64,000 nt of DNA from Cylicocyclus nassatus (GCA_958299035.1 CATQJL010000001.1:32289554-32353553); one strand, 5' to 3'. Shown: positions 52,283-62,909, counted from the first letter of the stretch. Translations and numbers: made by a program. Notes: a model not told the origin generated them from the sequence alone.

Positions 52283-52364
52283 GCAGCGATGTCCGAGTGG
52301 TTAAGGAAATTGACTCGAAATCAATTGGGCTCCGCCCGCGCAGGTTCGAATCCTGCTCGCTGCG
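52283..52364 (+). tRNA. tRNA-Ser(CGA), A26
   Basis: Behind S1b. A26, loop TCC. Confidence 0.93.
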
Positions 52365-52478
52365 AATCTTTTGTCTAGAGACATCGTGCCCTTCTTAGCG
52401 CACATTCTTAGGTAACTTTGTCGAAACACTTTGTAGGCAGAAATTTAAAGCTCTGGAACCACTAACGATCACCAGCTG

Positions 52479-52560
52479 GCAGCGATGTCCGAGTGGTTAA
52501 GGAGATTGACTAGAAATCAATTGGGCTCTGCCCGCGCAGGTTCGAATCCTGCTCGCTGCG
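52479..52560 (+). tRNA. tRNA-Ser(AGA)
   Basis: Behind S2. Reference body. Confidence 0.95.
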
Positions 52561-52744
52561 AATCTTTTTGTGCGTAGCGGTTCCGCATTTGCGCGGAGGA
52601 ATGATGCTCGAAAATCGCTGGCGCAGTATAACTAATTGATGTTTAAAGGTTGTGCAGTTGTTGAGGTGACCAAGAGTCCATATCCATGCTCGTCATAGGA
52701 AAAGTAAAGCTCAAGGACTGTTTGTACACATGATGTAGTAGCCG

Positions 52745-52826
52745 GCAGCGATGTCCGAGTGGTTAAGGAGATTGACTCGAAATCAATTGGGCTCTGCCCG
52801 CGCAGGTTCGAATCCTGCTCGCTGCG
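52745..52826 (+). tRNA. tRNA-Ser(CGA)
   Basis: Behind S1. Reference body. Confidence 0.95.
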
Positions 52827-52940
52827 AATCTTTTGTCTAGAGACATCGTGCCCTTCTTAGCGCACATTCTTAGGTAACTTTGTCGAAACACTTTATAGGC
52901 AGAAATTCAAAGCTCTGGAACCACTAACGATCACCAGCTG

Positions 52941-53022
52941 GCAGCGATGTCCGAGTGGTTAAGGAGATTGACTAGAAATCAATTGGGCTCTGCCCGCGCA
53001 GGTTCGAATCCTGCTCGCTGCG
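52941..53022 (+). tRNA. tRNA-Ser(AGA)
   Basis: Behind S2. Reference body. Confidence 0.95.
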
Positions 53023-53205
53023 AATCTTTTTGTGCGTAGCGCTTCCGCATTTGCGCGGAAGAATGATGCTCGAAAATCGCTGGCGCAGTATAACTAATTG
53101 ATGTTTAAGGGTCGTGCAGTTGTTGAGGTGACGAAAAGTCCATATCCATGCTCATCATAGGAAAAGTAAAGCTCAAGGTGTCTGTACTACATGATGTAGT
53201 AGCCG

Positions 53206-53287
53206 GCAGCGATGTCCGAGTGGTTAAGGAGATTGACTCGAAATCAATTGGGCTCTGCCCGCGCAGGTTCGAATCCTGCTCGCTGCG
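53206..53287 (+). tRNA. tRNA-Ser(CGA)
   Basis: Behind S1b. Reference body. Confidence 0.95.
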
Positions 53288-53401
53288 AATCTTTTGTCTA
53301 GAGACATCGTGCCCTTCTTAGCGCACATTCTTAGGTAACTTTGTCGAAACACTTTGTAGGCAGAAATTCAAAGCTCTGGAACCACTAACGATCACCAGGT
53401 G

Positions 53402-53483
53402 GCAGCGATGTCCGAGTGGTTAAGGAGATTGACTAGAAATCAATTGGGCTCTGCCCGCGCAGGTTCGAATCCTGCTCGCTGCG
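53402..53483 (+). tRNA. tRNA-Ser(AGA)
   Basis: Behind S2 (CCAGGTG end). Reference body. Confidence 0.95.
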
Positions 53484-53667
53484 AATCTTTTTGTGCGTAG
53501 CGGTTCCGCATTTGCGCGGAGGAATGATGCTCGAAAATCGCTGGCGCAGTATAACTAATTGATGTTTAAAGGTTGTGCAGTTGTTGAGGTGACCAAGAGT
53601 CCATATCCATGCTCATCATAGGAAAAGTAAAGCTCAAAGACTGTCTGTACACATGATGTAGTAGCCG

Positions 53668-53749
53668 GCAGCGATGTCCGAGTGGTTAAGGAGATTGACT
53701 CGAAATCAATTGGGCTCTGCCCGCGCAGGTTCGAATCCTGCTCGCTGCG
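53668..53749 (+). tRNA. tRNA-Ser(CGA)
   Basis: Behind S1. Reference body. Confidence 0.95.
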
Positions 53750-53863
53750 AGTCTTTTGTCTAGAGACATCGTGCCCTTCTTAGCGCACATTCTTAGGTAA
53801 CTTTGTCGAAACACTTTGTAGGCAGAAATTCAAAGCTCTGGAACCACTAACGATCACCAGCTG

Positions 53864-53945
53864 GCAGCGATGTCCGAGTGGTTAAGGAGATTGACTAGAA
53901 ATCAATTGGGCTCTGCCCGCGCAGGTTCGAATCCTGCTCGCTGCG
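53864..53945 (+). tRNA. tRNA-Ser(AGA)
   Basis: Behind S2. Reference body. Confidence 0.95.
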
Positions 53946-54129
53946 AATCTTTTTGTGCGTAGCGGTTCCGCATTTGCGCGGAGGAATGATGCTCGAAAAC
54001 CGCTGGCGCAGTATGACTAATTGATGTTTAAAGGTTGTGCAGTTGTTGAGGTGACCAAGAGTCCATATCCATGCTCATCATAGGAAAAGTAAAGCTCAAA
54101 GACTGTCTGTACACATGATGTAGTAGCCG

Positions 54130-54211
54130 GCAGCGATGTCCGAGTGGTTAAGGAGATTGACTCGAAATCAATTGGGCTCTGCCCGCGCAGGTTCGAATCC
54201 TGCTCGCTGCG
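54130..54211 (+). tRNA. tRNA-Ser(CGA)
   Basis: Behind S1. Reference body. Confidence 0.95.
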
Positions 54212-54325
54212 AATCTTTTGTCTAGAGACATCGTGCCCTTCTTAGCGCACATTCTTAGGTAACTTTGTCGAAACACTTTATAGGCAGAAATTCAAAGCTC
54301 TGGAACCACTAACGATCACCAGCTG

Positions 54326-54407
54326 GCAGCGATGTCCGAGTGGTTAAGGAGATTGACTAGAAATCAATTGGGCTCTGCCCGCGCAGGTTCGAATCCTGCT
54401 CGCTGCG
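54326..54407 (+). tRNA. tRNA-Ser(AGA)
   Basis: Behind S2. Reference body. Confidence 0.95.
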
Positions 54408-54591
54408 AATCTTTTTGTGCGTAGCGGTTCCGCATTTGCGCGGAGGAATGATGCTCGAAAATCGCTGGCGCAGTATAACTAATTGATGTTTAAAGGTTGT
54501 GCAGTTGTTGAGGTGACCAAGAGTCCATATCCATGCTCATCATAGGAAAAGTAAAGCTCAAAGACTGTCTGTACACATGATGTAGTAGCCG

Positions 54592-54673
54592 GCAGCGATG
54601 TCCGAGTGGTTAAGGAGATTGACTCGAAATCAATTGGACTCTGCCCGCGCAGGTTCGAATCCTGCTCGCTGCG
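54592..54673 (+). tRNA. tRNA-Ser(CGA), variable-arm A
   Basis: Behind S1. GGAC replaces GGGC and breaks a variable-stem pair. Confidence 0.88.
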
Positions 54674-54785
54674 AATCTTTTGTCTAGAGACATCGTGCCC
54701 TTCTTAGCGCACATTCTTAAGGCTTTGTCGAAACACTTTGTAGGCAGAAATTCAAAGCTCTGGAACCACTAACGATCACCAGCTG

Positions 54786-54867
54786 GCAGCGATGTCCGAG
54801 TGGTTAAGGAGATTGACTAGAAATCAATTGGGCTTTGCCCGCGCAGGTTCGAATCCTGCTCGCTGCG
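54786..54867 (+). tRNA. tRNA-Ser(AGA)
   Basis: Behind S2s. Loop TTT. Confidence 0.95.
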
Positions 54868-55051
54868 AATCTTTTTGTGCGTAGCGGTTCCGCATTTGCG
54901 CGGAGGAATGATGCTCGAAAATCGCTGGCGCAGTATAACTAATTGATGTTTAAAGGTTGTGCAGTTGTTGAGGTGACCAAGAGTCCATATCCATGCTCAT
55001 CACAGGAAAAGTAAAGCTCAAAGACTGTCTGTACACATGATGTAGTAGCCG

Positions 55052-55133
55052 GCAGCGATGTCCGAGTGGTTAAGGAGATTGACTCGAAATCAATTGGGCT
55101 CTGCCCGCGCAGGTTCGAATCCTGCTCGCTGCG
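55052..55133 (+). tRNA. tRNA-Ser(CGA)
   Basis: Behind S1. Reference body. Confidence 0.95.
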
Positions 55134-55247
55134 AATCTTTTGTCTAGAGACATCGTGCCCTTCTTAGCGCACATTCTTAGGTAACTTTGTCGAAACACTT
55201 TATAGGCAGAAATTCAAAGCTCTGGAACCACTAACGATCACCAGGTG

Positions 55248-55329
55248 GCAGCGATGTCCGAGTGGTTAAGGAGATTGACTAGAAATCAATTGGGCTCTGC
55301 CCGCGCAGGTTCGAATCCTGCTCGCTGCG
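55248..55329 (+). tRNA. tRNA-Ser(AGA)
   Basis: Behind S2 (CCAGGTG end). Reference body. Confidence 0.95.
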
Positions 55330-55513
55330 AATCTTTTTGTGCGTAGCGGTTCCGCATTTGCGCGGAGGAATGATGCTCGAAAATCGCTGGCGCAGTATAA
55401 CTAATTGATGTTTAAAGGTTGTGCAGTTGTTGAGGTGACCAAGAGTCCATATCCATGCTCATCATAGGAAAAGTAAAGCTCAAAGACTGTCTGTACACAT
55501 GATGTAGTAGCCG

Positions 55514-55595
55514 GCAGCGATGTCCGAGTGGTTAAGGAGATTGACTCGAAATCAATTGGACTCTGCCCGCGCAGGTTCGAATCCTGCTCGCTGCG
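55514..55595 (+). tRNA. tRNA-Ser(CGA), variable-arm A
   Basis: Behind S1. GGAC as at 54592. Confidence 0.88.
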
Positions 55596-55707
55596 AATCT
55601 TTTGTCTAGAGACATCGTGCCCTTCTTAGCGCACATTCTTAAGGCTTTGTCGAAACACTTTGTAGGCAGAAATTCAAAGCTCTGGAACCACTAACGATCA
55701 CCAGCTG

Positions 55708-55789
55708 GCAGCGATGTCCGAGTGGTTAAGGAGATTGACTAGAAATCAATTGGGCTTTGCCCGCGCAGGTTCGAATCCTGCTCGCTGCG
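55708..55789 (+). tRNA. tRNA-Ser(AGA)
   Basis: Behind S2s. Loop TTT. Confidence 0.95.
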
Positions 55790-55973
55790 AATCTTTTTGT
55801 GCGTAGCGGTTCCGCATTTGCGCGGAGGAATGATGCTCGAAAATCGCTGGCGCAGTATAACTAATTGATGTTTAAAGGTTGTGCAGTTGTTGAGGTGACC
55901 AAGAGTCCATATCCATGCTCATCATAGGAAAAGTAAAGCTCAAAGACTGTCTGTACACATGATGTAGTAGCCG

Positions 55974-56055
55974 GCAGCGATGTCCGAGTGGTTAAGGAGA
56001 TTGACTCGAAATCAATAGGGCTCTGCCCGCGCAGGTTCGAATCCTGCTCGCTGCG
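55974..56055 (+). tRNA. tRNA-Ser(CGA), A44
   Basis: Behind S1. A44 at the variable-arm start. Confidence 0.93.
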
Positions 56056-56169
56056 AATCTTTTGTCTAGAGACATCGTGCCCTTCTTAGCGCACATTCTT
56101 AGGTAACTTTGTCGAAACACTTTGTAGGCAGAAATTCAAAGCTCTGGAACCACTAACGATCACCAGCTG

Positions 56170-56251
56170 GCAGCGATGTCCGAGTGGTTAAGGAGATTGA
56201 CTAGAAATCAATTGGGCTCTGCCCGCGCAGGTTCGAATCCTGCTCGCTGCG
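56170..56251 (+). tRNA. tRNA-Ser(AGA)
   Basis: Behind S2. Reference body. Confidence 0.95.
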
Positions 56252-56435
56252 AATCTTTTTGTGCGTAGCGGTTCCGCATTTGCGCGGAGGAATGATGCTC
56301 GAAAATCGCTGGCGCAGTATGACTAATTGATGTTTAAAGGTTGTGCAGTTGTTGAGGTGACCAAGAGTCCATATCCATGCTCATCACAGGAAAAGTAAAG
56401 CTCAAAGACTGTCTGTACACATGATGTAGTAGCCG

Positions 56436-56517
56436 GCAGCGATGTCCGAGTGGTTAAGGAGATTGACTCGAAATCAATTGGGCTCTGCCCGCGCAGGTTC
56501 GAATCCTGCTCGCTGCG
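56436..56517 (+). tRNA. tRNA-Ser(CGA)
   Basis: Behind S1. Reference body. Confidence 0.95.
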
Positions 56518-56631
56518 AATCTTTTGTCTAGAGACATCGTGCCCTTCTTAGCGCACATTCTTAGGTAACTTTGTCGAAACACTTTATAGGCAGAAATTCA
56601 AAGCTCTGGAACCAATAACGATCACCAGCTG

Positions 56632-56713
56632 GCAGCGATGTCCGAGTGGTTAAGGAGATTGACTAGAAATCAATTGGGCTCTGCCCGCGCAGATTCGAAT
56701 CCTGCTCGCTGCG
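56632..56713 (+). tRNA. tRNA-Ser(AGA), A62
   Basis: Behind S2. A62 changes the second B-box base (GATTCG) and breaks the T-stem pair next to the loop. Confidence 0.8.
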
Positions 56714-56897
56714 AATCTTTTTGTGCGTAGCGGTTCCGCATTTGCGCGGAAGAATGATGCTCGAAAATCGCTGGCGCAGTATAACTAATTGATGTTTAAA
56801 GGTCGTGCAGTTGTTGAGGTGACGAAAAGTCCATATCCATGCTCATCATAGGAAAAGTAAAGCTCAAAGACTGTCTGTACACATGACGTAGTAGCCG

Positions 56898-56979
56898 GCA
56901 GCGATGTCCGAGTGGTTAAGGAGATTGACTCGAAATCAAATGGGCTCCGCCCGCGCAGGTTCGAATCCTGCTCGCTGCG
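56898..56979 (+). tRNA. tRNA-Ser(CGA), A43
   Basis: Behind S1 (GACGTAG allele). A43, loop TCC. Confidence 0.9.
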
Positions 56980-57093
56980 AATCTTTTGTCTAGAGACATC
57001 GTGCCCTTCTTAGCGCACATTCTTAGGTAACTTTGTCGAAACACTTTGTAGGCAGAAATTCAAAGCTCTGGAACCACTAACGATCACCAGGTG

Positions 57094-57175
57094 GCAGCGA
57101 TGTCCGAGTGGTTAAGGAGATTGACTAGAAATCAATTGGGCTCTGCCCGCGCAGGTTCGAATCCTGCTCGCTGCG
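57094..57175 (+). tRNA. tRNA-Ser(AGA)
   Basis: Behind S2 (CCAGGTG end). Reference body. Confidence 0.95.
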
Positions 57176-57359
57176 AATCTTTTTGTGCGTAGCGGTTCCG
57201 CATTTGCGCGGAGGAATGATGCTCGAAAATCGCTGGCGCAGTATAACTAATTGATGTTTAAAGGTTGTGCAGTTGTTGAGGTGACCAAGAGTCCATATCC
57301 ATGCTCATCATAGGAAAAGTAAAGCTCAAAGACTGTCTGTACACATGATGTAGTAGCCG

Positions 57360-57441
57360 GCAGCGATGTCCGAGTGGTTAAGGAGATTGACTCGAAATCA
57401 ATTGGACTCTGCCCGCGCAGGTTCGAATCCTGCTCGCTGCG
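57360..57441 (+). tRNA. tRNA-Ser(CGA), variable-arm A
   Basis: Behind S1. GGAC as at 54592. Confidence 0.88.
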
Positions 57442-57553
57442 AATCTTTTGTCTAGAGACATCGTGCCCTTCTTAGCGCACATTCTTAAGGCTTTGTCGAA
57501 ACACTTTGTAGGCAGAAATTCAAAGCTCTGGAACCACTAACGATCACCAGCTG

Positions 57554-57635
57554 GCAGCGATGTCCGAGTGGTTAAGGAGATTGACTAGAAATCAATTGGG
57601 CTTTGCCCGCGCAGGTTCGAATCCTGCTCGCTGCG
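57554..57635 (+). tRNA. tRNA-Ser(AGA)
   Basis: Behind S2s. Loop TTT. Confidence 0.95.
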
Positions 57636-57819
57636 AATCTTTTTGTGCGTAGCGGTTCCGCATTTGCGCGGAGGAATGATGCTCGAAAATCGCTGGCGCA
57701 GTATAACTAATTGATGTTTAAAGGTTGTGCAGTTGTTGAGGTGACCAAGAGTCCATATCCATGCTCATCATAGGAAAAGTAAAGCTCAAAGACTGTCTGT
57801 ACACATGATGTAGTAGCCG

Positions 57820-57901
57820 GCAGCGATGTCCGAGTGGTTAAGGAGATTGACTCGAAATCAATTGGGCTCTGCCCGCGCAGGTTCGAATCCTGCTCGCTGC
57901 G
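57820..57901 (+). tRNA. tRNA-Ser(CGA)
   Basis: Behind S1. Reference body. Confidence 0.95.
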
Positions 57902-58013
57902 AATCTTTTGTCTAGAGACATCGTGCCCTTCTTAGCGCACATTCTTAAGGCTTTGTCGAAACACTTTGTAGGCAGAAATTCAAAGCTCTGGAACCACTAA
58001 CGATCACCAGCTG

Positions 58014-58095
58014 GCAGCGATGTCCGAGTGGTTAAGGAGATTGACTAGAAATCAATTGGGCTTTGCCCGCGCAGGTTCGAATCCTGCTCGCTGCG
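58014..58095 (+). tRNA. tRNA-Ser(AGA)
   Basis: Behind S2s. Loop TTT. Confidence 0.95.
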
Positions 58096-58279
58096 AATCT
58101 TTTTGTGCGTAGCGGTTCCGCATTTGCGCGGAGGAATGATGCTCGAAAATCGCTGGCGCAGTATAACTAATTGATGTTTAAAGGTTGTGCAGTTGTTGAG
58201 GTGACCAAGAGTCCATATCCATGCTCATCATAGGAAAAGTAAAGCTCAAAGACTGTCTGTACACATGATGTAGTAGCCG

Positions 58280-58361
58280 GCAGCGATGTCCGAGTGGTTA
58301 AGGAGATTGACTCGAAATCAATAGGGCTCTGCCCGCGCAGGTTCGAATCCTGCTCGCTGCG
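58280..58361 (+). tRNA. tRNA-Ser(CGA), A44
   Basis: Behind S1. A44. Confidence 0.93.
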
Positions 58362-58475
58362 AATCTTTTGTCTAGAGACATCGTGCCCTTCTTAGCGCAC
58401 ATTCTTAGGTAACTTTGTCGAAACACTTTGTAGGCAGAAATTCAAAGCTCTGGAACCACTAACGATCACCAGCTG

Positions 58476-58557
58476 GCAGCGATGTCCGAGTGGTTAAGGA
58501 GATTGACTAGAAATCAATTGGGCTCTGCCCGCGCAGGTTCGAATCCTGCTCGCTGCG
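58476..58557 (+). tRNA. tRNA-Ser(AGA)
   Basis: Behind S2. Reference body. Confidence 0.95.
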
Positions 58558-58741
58558 AATCTTTTTGTGCGTAGCGGTTCCGCATTTGCGCGGAGGAATG
58601 ATGCTCGAAAATCGCTGGCGCAGTATGACTAATTGATGTTTAAAGGTTGTGCAGTTGTTGAGGTGACCAAGAGTCCATATCCATGCTCATCACAGGAAAA
58701 GTAAAGCTCAAAGACTGTCTGTACACATGATGTAGTAGCCG

Positions 58742-58823
58742 GCAGCGATGTCCGAGTGGTTAAGGAGATTGACTCGAAATCAATTGGGCTCTGCCCGCGC
58801 AGGTTCGAATCCTGCTCGCTGCG
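58742..58823 (+). tRNA. tRNA-Ser(CGA)
   Basis: Behind S1. Reference body. Confidence 0.95.
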
Positions 58824-58937
58824 AATCTTTTGTCTAGAGACATCGTGCCCTTCTTAGCGCACATTCTTAGGTAACTTTGTCGAAACACTTTATAGGCAGA
58901 AATTCAAAGCTCTGGAACCAATAACGATCACCAGCTG

Positions 58938-59019
58938 GCAGCGATGTCCGAGTGGTTAAGGAGATTGACTAGAAATCAATTGGGCTCTGCCCGCGCAGAT
59001 TCGAATCCTGCTCGCTGCG
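58938..59019 (+). tRNA. tRNA-Ser(AGA), A62
   Basis: Behind S2. A62 as at 56632. Confidence 0.8.
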
Positions 59020-59203
59020 AATCTTTTTGTGCGTAGCGGTTCCGCATTTGCGCGGAAGAATGATGCTCGAAAATCGCTGGCGCAGTATAACTAATTGATG
59101 TTTAAAGGTCGTGCAGTTGTTGAGGTGACGAAAAGTCCATATCCATGCTCATCATAGGAAAAGTAAAGCTCAAAGACTGTCTGTACACATGACGTAGTAG
59201 CCG

Positions 59204-59285
59204 GCAGCGATGTCCGAGTGGTTAAGGAGATTGACTCGAAATCAAATGGGCTCCGCCCGCGCAGGTTCGAATCCTGCTCGCTGCG
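59204..59285 (+). tRNA. tRNA-Ser(CGA), A43
   Basis: Behind S1 (GACGTAG allele). A43, loop TCC. Confidence 0.9.
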
Positions 59286-59399
59286 AATCTTTTGTCTAGA
59301 GACATCGTGCCCTTCTTAGCGCACATTCTTAGGTAACTTTGTCGAAACACTTTGTAGGCAGAAATTCAAAGCTCTGGAACCACTAACGATCACCAGGTG

Positions 59400-59481
59400 G
59401 CAGCGATGTCCGAGTGGTTAAGGAGATTGACTAGAAATCAATTGGGCTCTGCCCGCGCAGGTTCGAATCCTGCTCGCTGCG
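59400..59481 (+). tRNA. tRNA-Ser(AGA)
   Basis: Behind S2 (CCAGGTG end). Reference body. Confidence 0.95.
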
Positions 59482-59665
59482 AATCTTTTTGTGCGTAGCG
59501 GTTCCGCATTTGCGCGGAGGAATGATGCTCGAAAATCGCTGGCGCAGTATAACTAATTGATGTTTAAAGGTTGTGCAGTTGTTGAGGTGACCAAGAGTCC
59601 ATATCCATGCTCATCATAGGAAAAGTAAAGCTCAAAGACTGTCTGTACACATGATGTAGTAGCCG

Positions 59666-59747
59666 GCAGCGATGTCCGAGTGGTTAAGGAGATTGACTCG
59701 AAATCAATTGGACTCTGCCCGCGCAGGTTCGAATCCTGCTCGCTGCG
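59666..59747 (+). tRNA. tRNA-Ser(CGA), variable-arm A
   Basis: Behind S1. GGAC as at 54592. Confidence 0.88.
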
Positions 59748-59859
59748 AATCTTTTGTCTAGAGACATCGTGCCCTTCTTAGCGCACATTCTTAAGGCTTT
59801 GTCGAAACACTTTGTAGGCAGAAATTCAAAGCTCTGGAACCACTAACGATCACCAGCTG

Positions 59860-59941
59860 GCAGCGATGTCCGAGTGGTTAAGGAGATTGACTAGAAATCA
59901 ATTGGGCTTTGCCCGCGCAGGTTCGAATCCTGCTCGCTGCG
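59860..59941 (+). tRNA. tRNA-Ser(AGA)
   Basis: Behind S2s. Loop TTT. Confidence 0.95.
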
Positions 59942-60125
59942 AATCTTTTTGTGCGTAGCGGTTCCGCATTTGCGCGGAGGAATGATGCTCGAAAATCGCT
60001 GGCGCAGTATAACTAATTGATGTTTAAAGGTTGTGCAGTTGTTGAGGTGACCAAGAGTCCATATCCATGCTCATCATAGGAAAAGTAAAGCTCAAAGACT
60101 GTCTGTACACATGATGTAGTAGCCG

Positions 60126-60207
60126 GCAGCGATGTCCGAGTGGTTAAGGAGATTGACTCGAAATCAATTGGGCTCTGCCCGCGCAGGTTCGAATCCTGCT
60201 CGCTGCG
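60126..60207 (+). tRNA. tRNA-Ser(CGA)
   Basis: Behind S1. Reference body. Confidence 0.95.
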
Positions 60208-60321
60208 AATCTTTTGTCTAGAGACATCGTGCCCTTCTTAGCGCACATTCTTAGGTAACTTTGTCGAAACACTTTGTAGGCAGAAATTCAAAGCTCTGGA
60301 ACCACTAACGATCACCAGCTG

Positions 60322-60403
60322 GCAGCGATGTCCGAGTGGTTAAGGAGATTGACTAGAAATCAATTGGGCTCTGCCCGCGCAGGTTCGAATCCTGCTCGCT
60401 GCG
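60322..60403 (+). tRNA. tRNA-Ser(AGA)
   Basis: Behind S2. Reference body. Confidence 0.95.
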
Positions 60404-60587
60404 AATCTTTTTGTGCGTAGCGGTTCCGCATTTGCGCGGAAGAATGATGCTCGAAAATCGCTGGCGCAGTATAACTAATTGATGTTTAAAGGTCGTGCAG
60501 TTGTTGAGGTGACGAAAAGTCCATATCCATGCTCATCATAGGAAAAGTAAAGCTCAAAGACTGTCTGTACACATGATGTAGTAGCCG

Positions 60588-60669
60588 GCAGCGATGTCCG
60601 AGTGGTTAAGGAGATTGACTCGAAATCAATTGGGCTCTGCCCGCGCAGGTTCGAATCCTGCTCGCTGCG
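60588..60669 (+). tRNA. tRNA-Ser(CGA)
   Basis: Behind S1. Reference body. Confidence 0.95.
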
Positions 60670-60783
60670 AATCTTTTGTCTAGAGACATCGTGCCCTTCT
60701 TAGCGCACATTCTTAGGTAACTTTGTCGAAACACTTTGTAGGCAGAAATTCAAAGCTCTGGAACCACTAACGATCACCAGCTG

Positions 60784-60865
60784 GCAGCGATGTCCGAGTG
60801 GTTAAGGAGATTGACTAGAAATCAATTGGGCTCTGCCCGCGCAGGTTCGAATCCTGCTCGCTGCG
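60784..60865 (+). tRNA. tRNA-Ser(AGA)
   Basis: Behind S2. Reference body. Confidence 0.95.
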
Positions 60866-61049
60866 AATCTTTTTGTGCGTAGCGGTTCCGCATTTGCGCG
60901 GAAGAATGATGCTCGAAAATCGCTGGCGCAGTATAACTAATTGATGTTTAAAGGTCGTGCAGTTGTTGAGGTGACGAAAAGTCCATATCCATGCTCATCA
61001 TAGGAAAAGTAAAGCTCAAAGACTGTCTGTACACATGACGTAGTAGCCG

Positions 61050-61131
61050 GCAGCGATGTCCGAGTGGTTAAGGAGATTGACTCGAAATCAAATGGGCTCC
61101 GCCCGCGCAGGTTCGAATCCTGCTCGCTGCG
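61050..61131 (+). tRNA. tRNA-Ser(CGA), A43
   Basis: Behind S1 (GACGTAG allele). A43, loop TCC. Confidence 0.9.
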
Positions 61132-61245
61132 AATCTTTTGTCTAGAGACATCGTGCCCTTCTTAGCGCACATTCTTAGGTAACTTTGTCGAAACACTTTA
61201 TAGGCAGAAATTCAAAGCTCTGGAACCACTAACGATCACCAGCTG

Positions 61246-61327
61246 GCAGCGATGTCCGAGTGGTTAAGGAGATTGACTAGAAATCAATTGGGCTCTGCCC
61301 GCGCAGGTTCGAATCCTGCTCGCTGCG
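61246..61327 (+). tRNA. tRNA-Ser(AGA)
   Basis: Behind S2. Reference body. Confidence 0.95.
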
Positions 61328-61512
61328 AATCTTTTTGTGCGTAGCGGTTCCGCATTTGCGCAGAAGAATGATGCTCGAAAATCGCTGGCGCAGTATAACT
61401 AATTGATGTTTAAAGGTCGTGCAGTTGTTGAGGTGACGAAAAGTCCATATCCATGCTCATCATAGGAAAAGTAAAGCTCAAGGACTGTCTGTACTACATG
61501 ATGTAGTAGCCG

Positions 61513-61594
61513 GCAGCGATGTCCGAGTGGTTAAGGAGATTGACTTGAAATCAATTGGGCTCTGCCCGCGCAGGTTCGAATCCTGCTCGCTGCG
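61513..61594 (+). tRNA. tRNA-Ser(TGA)
   Basis: Behind a 185-bp S1 hybrid (CAAGGACTG plus the S1b palindrome). Anticodon TGA at 61546-61548 reads UCA (and UCG by wobble), a third Ser isoacceptor made by one base change from CGA. Confidence 0.93.
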
Positions 61595-61708
61595 AATCTT
61601 TTGTCTAGAGACATCGTGCCCTTCTTAGCGCACATTCTTAGGTAACTTTGTCGAAACACTTTATAGGCAGAAATTCAAAGCTCTGGAACCACTAACGATC
61701 ACCAGCTG

Positions 61709-61790
61709 GCAGCGATGTCCGAGTGGTTAAGGAGATTGACTAGAAATCAATTGGGCTCTGCCCGCGCAGGTTCGAATCCTGCTCGCTGCG
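61709..61790 (+). tRNA. tRNA-Ser(AGA)
   Basis: Behind S2. Reference body. Confidence 0.95.
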
Positions 61791-61974
61791 AATCTTTTTG
61801 TGCGTAGCGGTTCCGCATTTGCGCGGAAGAATGATGCTCGAAAATCGCTGGCACAGTATAACTAATTGATGTTTAAAGGTTGTGCAGTTGTTGAGGTGAC
61901 AAAAAGTCCATATCCATGCTCATCATTGGAAAAGTAAAGCTTAAAGACTGCCTGTACACATGATGTAGTAGCCG

Positions 61975-61984
61975 GCTCGCTGCG
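61975..61984 (+). pseudogene. tRNA-Ser stub after 72-bp deletion
   Basis: Same junction and same marked S1 allele as the stub at 50048, so the deletion was copied with its unit. Confidence 0.9.
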
Positions 61985-62098
61985 AATCTTTTGTCTAGAG
62001 ACATCGTGCCCTTCTTAGCGCACATTCTTAGGTAACTTTGTCGAAACACTTTATAGGCAGAAATTCAAAGCTCTGGAACCACTAACGGTCACCAGCTG

Positions 62099-62180
62099 GC
62101 AGCGATGTCCGAGTGGTTAAGGAGATTGACTAGAAATCAATTGGGCTCTGCCCGCGCAGGTTCGAATCCTGCTCGCTGCG
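62099..62180 (+). tRNA. tRNA-Ser(AGA)
   Basis: Behind S2 (AACGGTCACC allele). Reference body. Confidence 0.95.
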
Positions 62181-62365
62181 AATCTTTTTGTGCGTAGCGG
62201 TTCCGCATTTGCGCAGAAGAATGATGCTCGAAAATCGCTGGCACAGTATAACTAATTGATGTTCAAAGGTCGTGCAGTTATTGAGGTGACGAAAAGTCCA
62301 TATCCATGCTCATCATAGGAAAAGTAAAGCTCAAGGACTGTCTGTACTACATGATGTAGTAGCCG

Positions 62366-62447
62366 GCAGCGATGTCCAAGTGGTTAAGGAGATTGACTTG
62401 AAATCAATTGGGCTCTGCCCGCGCAGGTTCGAATCCTGCTCGCTGCG
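62366..62447 (+). tRNA. tRNA-Ser(TGA), A13
   Basis: Behind the 185-bp S1 hybrid. Anticodon TGA at 62399-62401; A13 in the D loop. Confidence 0.9.
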
Positions 62448-62561
62448 AATCTTTTGTCTAGAGACATCGTGCCCTTCTTAGCGCACATTCTTAGGTAACT
62501 TTGTCGAAACACTTTGTAGGCAGAAATTCAAAGCTCTGGAACCACTAACGATCACCAGGTG

Positions 62562-62643
62562 GCAGCGATGTCCGAGTGGTTAAGGAGATTGACTAGAAAT
62601 CAATTGGGCTCTGCCCGCGCAGGTTCGAATCCTGCTCGCTGCG
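62562..62643 (+). tRNA. tRNA-Ser(AGA)
   Basis: Behind S2 (CCAGGTG end). Reference body. Confidence 0.95.
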
Positions 62644-62827
62644 AATGTTTTTGTGCGTAGCGGTTCCGCATTTGCGCGGAGGAATGATGCTCGAAAATCG
62701 CTGGCGCAGTATAACTAATTGATGTTTAAAGGTTGTGCAGTTTTTGAGGTGACCAAGAGTCCATATCCATGCTCATCATAGGAAAAGTAAAGCTCAAAGA
62801 CTGTCTGTACACATGATGTAGTAGCCG

Positions 62828-62909
62828 GCAGCGATGTCCGAGTGGTTAAGGAGATTGACTCGAAATCAATTGGGCTCTGCCCGCGCAGGTTCGAATCCTG
62901 CTCGCTGCG
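62828..62909 (+). tRNA. tRNA-Ser(CGA)
   Basis: Behind S1. Reference body. Confidence 0.95.

Larger units (their letters stand above)
55708..60319 (+). repeat. 2306-bp higher-order repeat pair
   Basis: tRNAs 55708 to 57820 recur at 58014 to 60126. Shared marks are the A44 CGA gene, the A62 AGA gene, GACGTAG in S1 and the S2s spacer. Confidence 0.9.
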
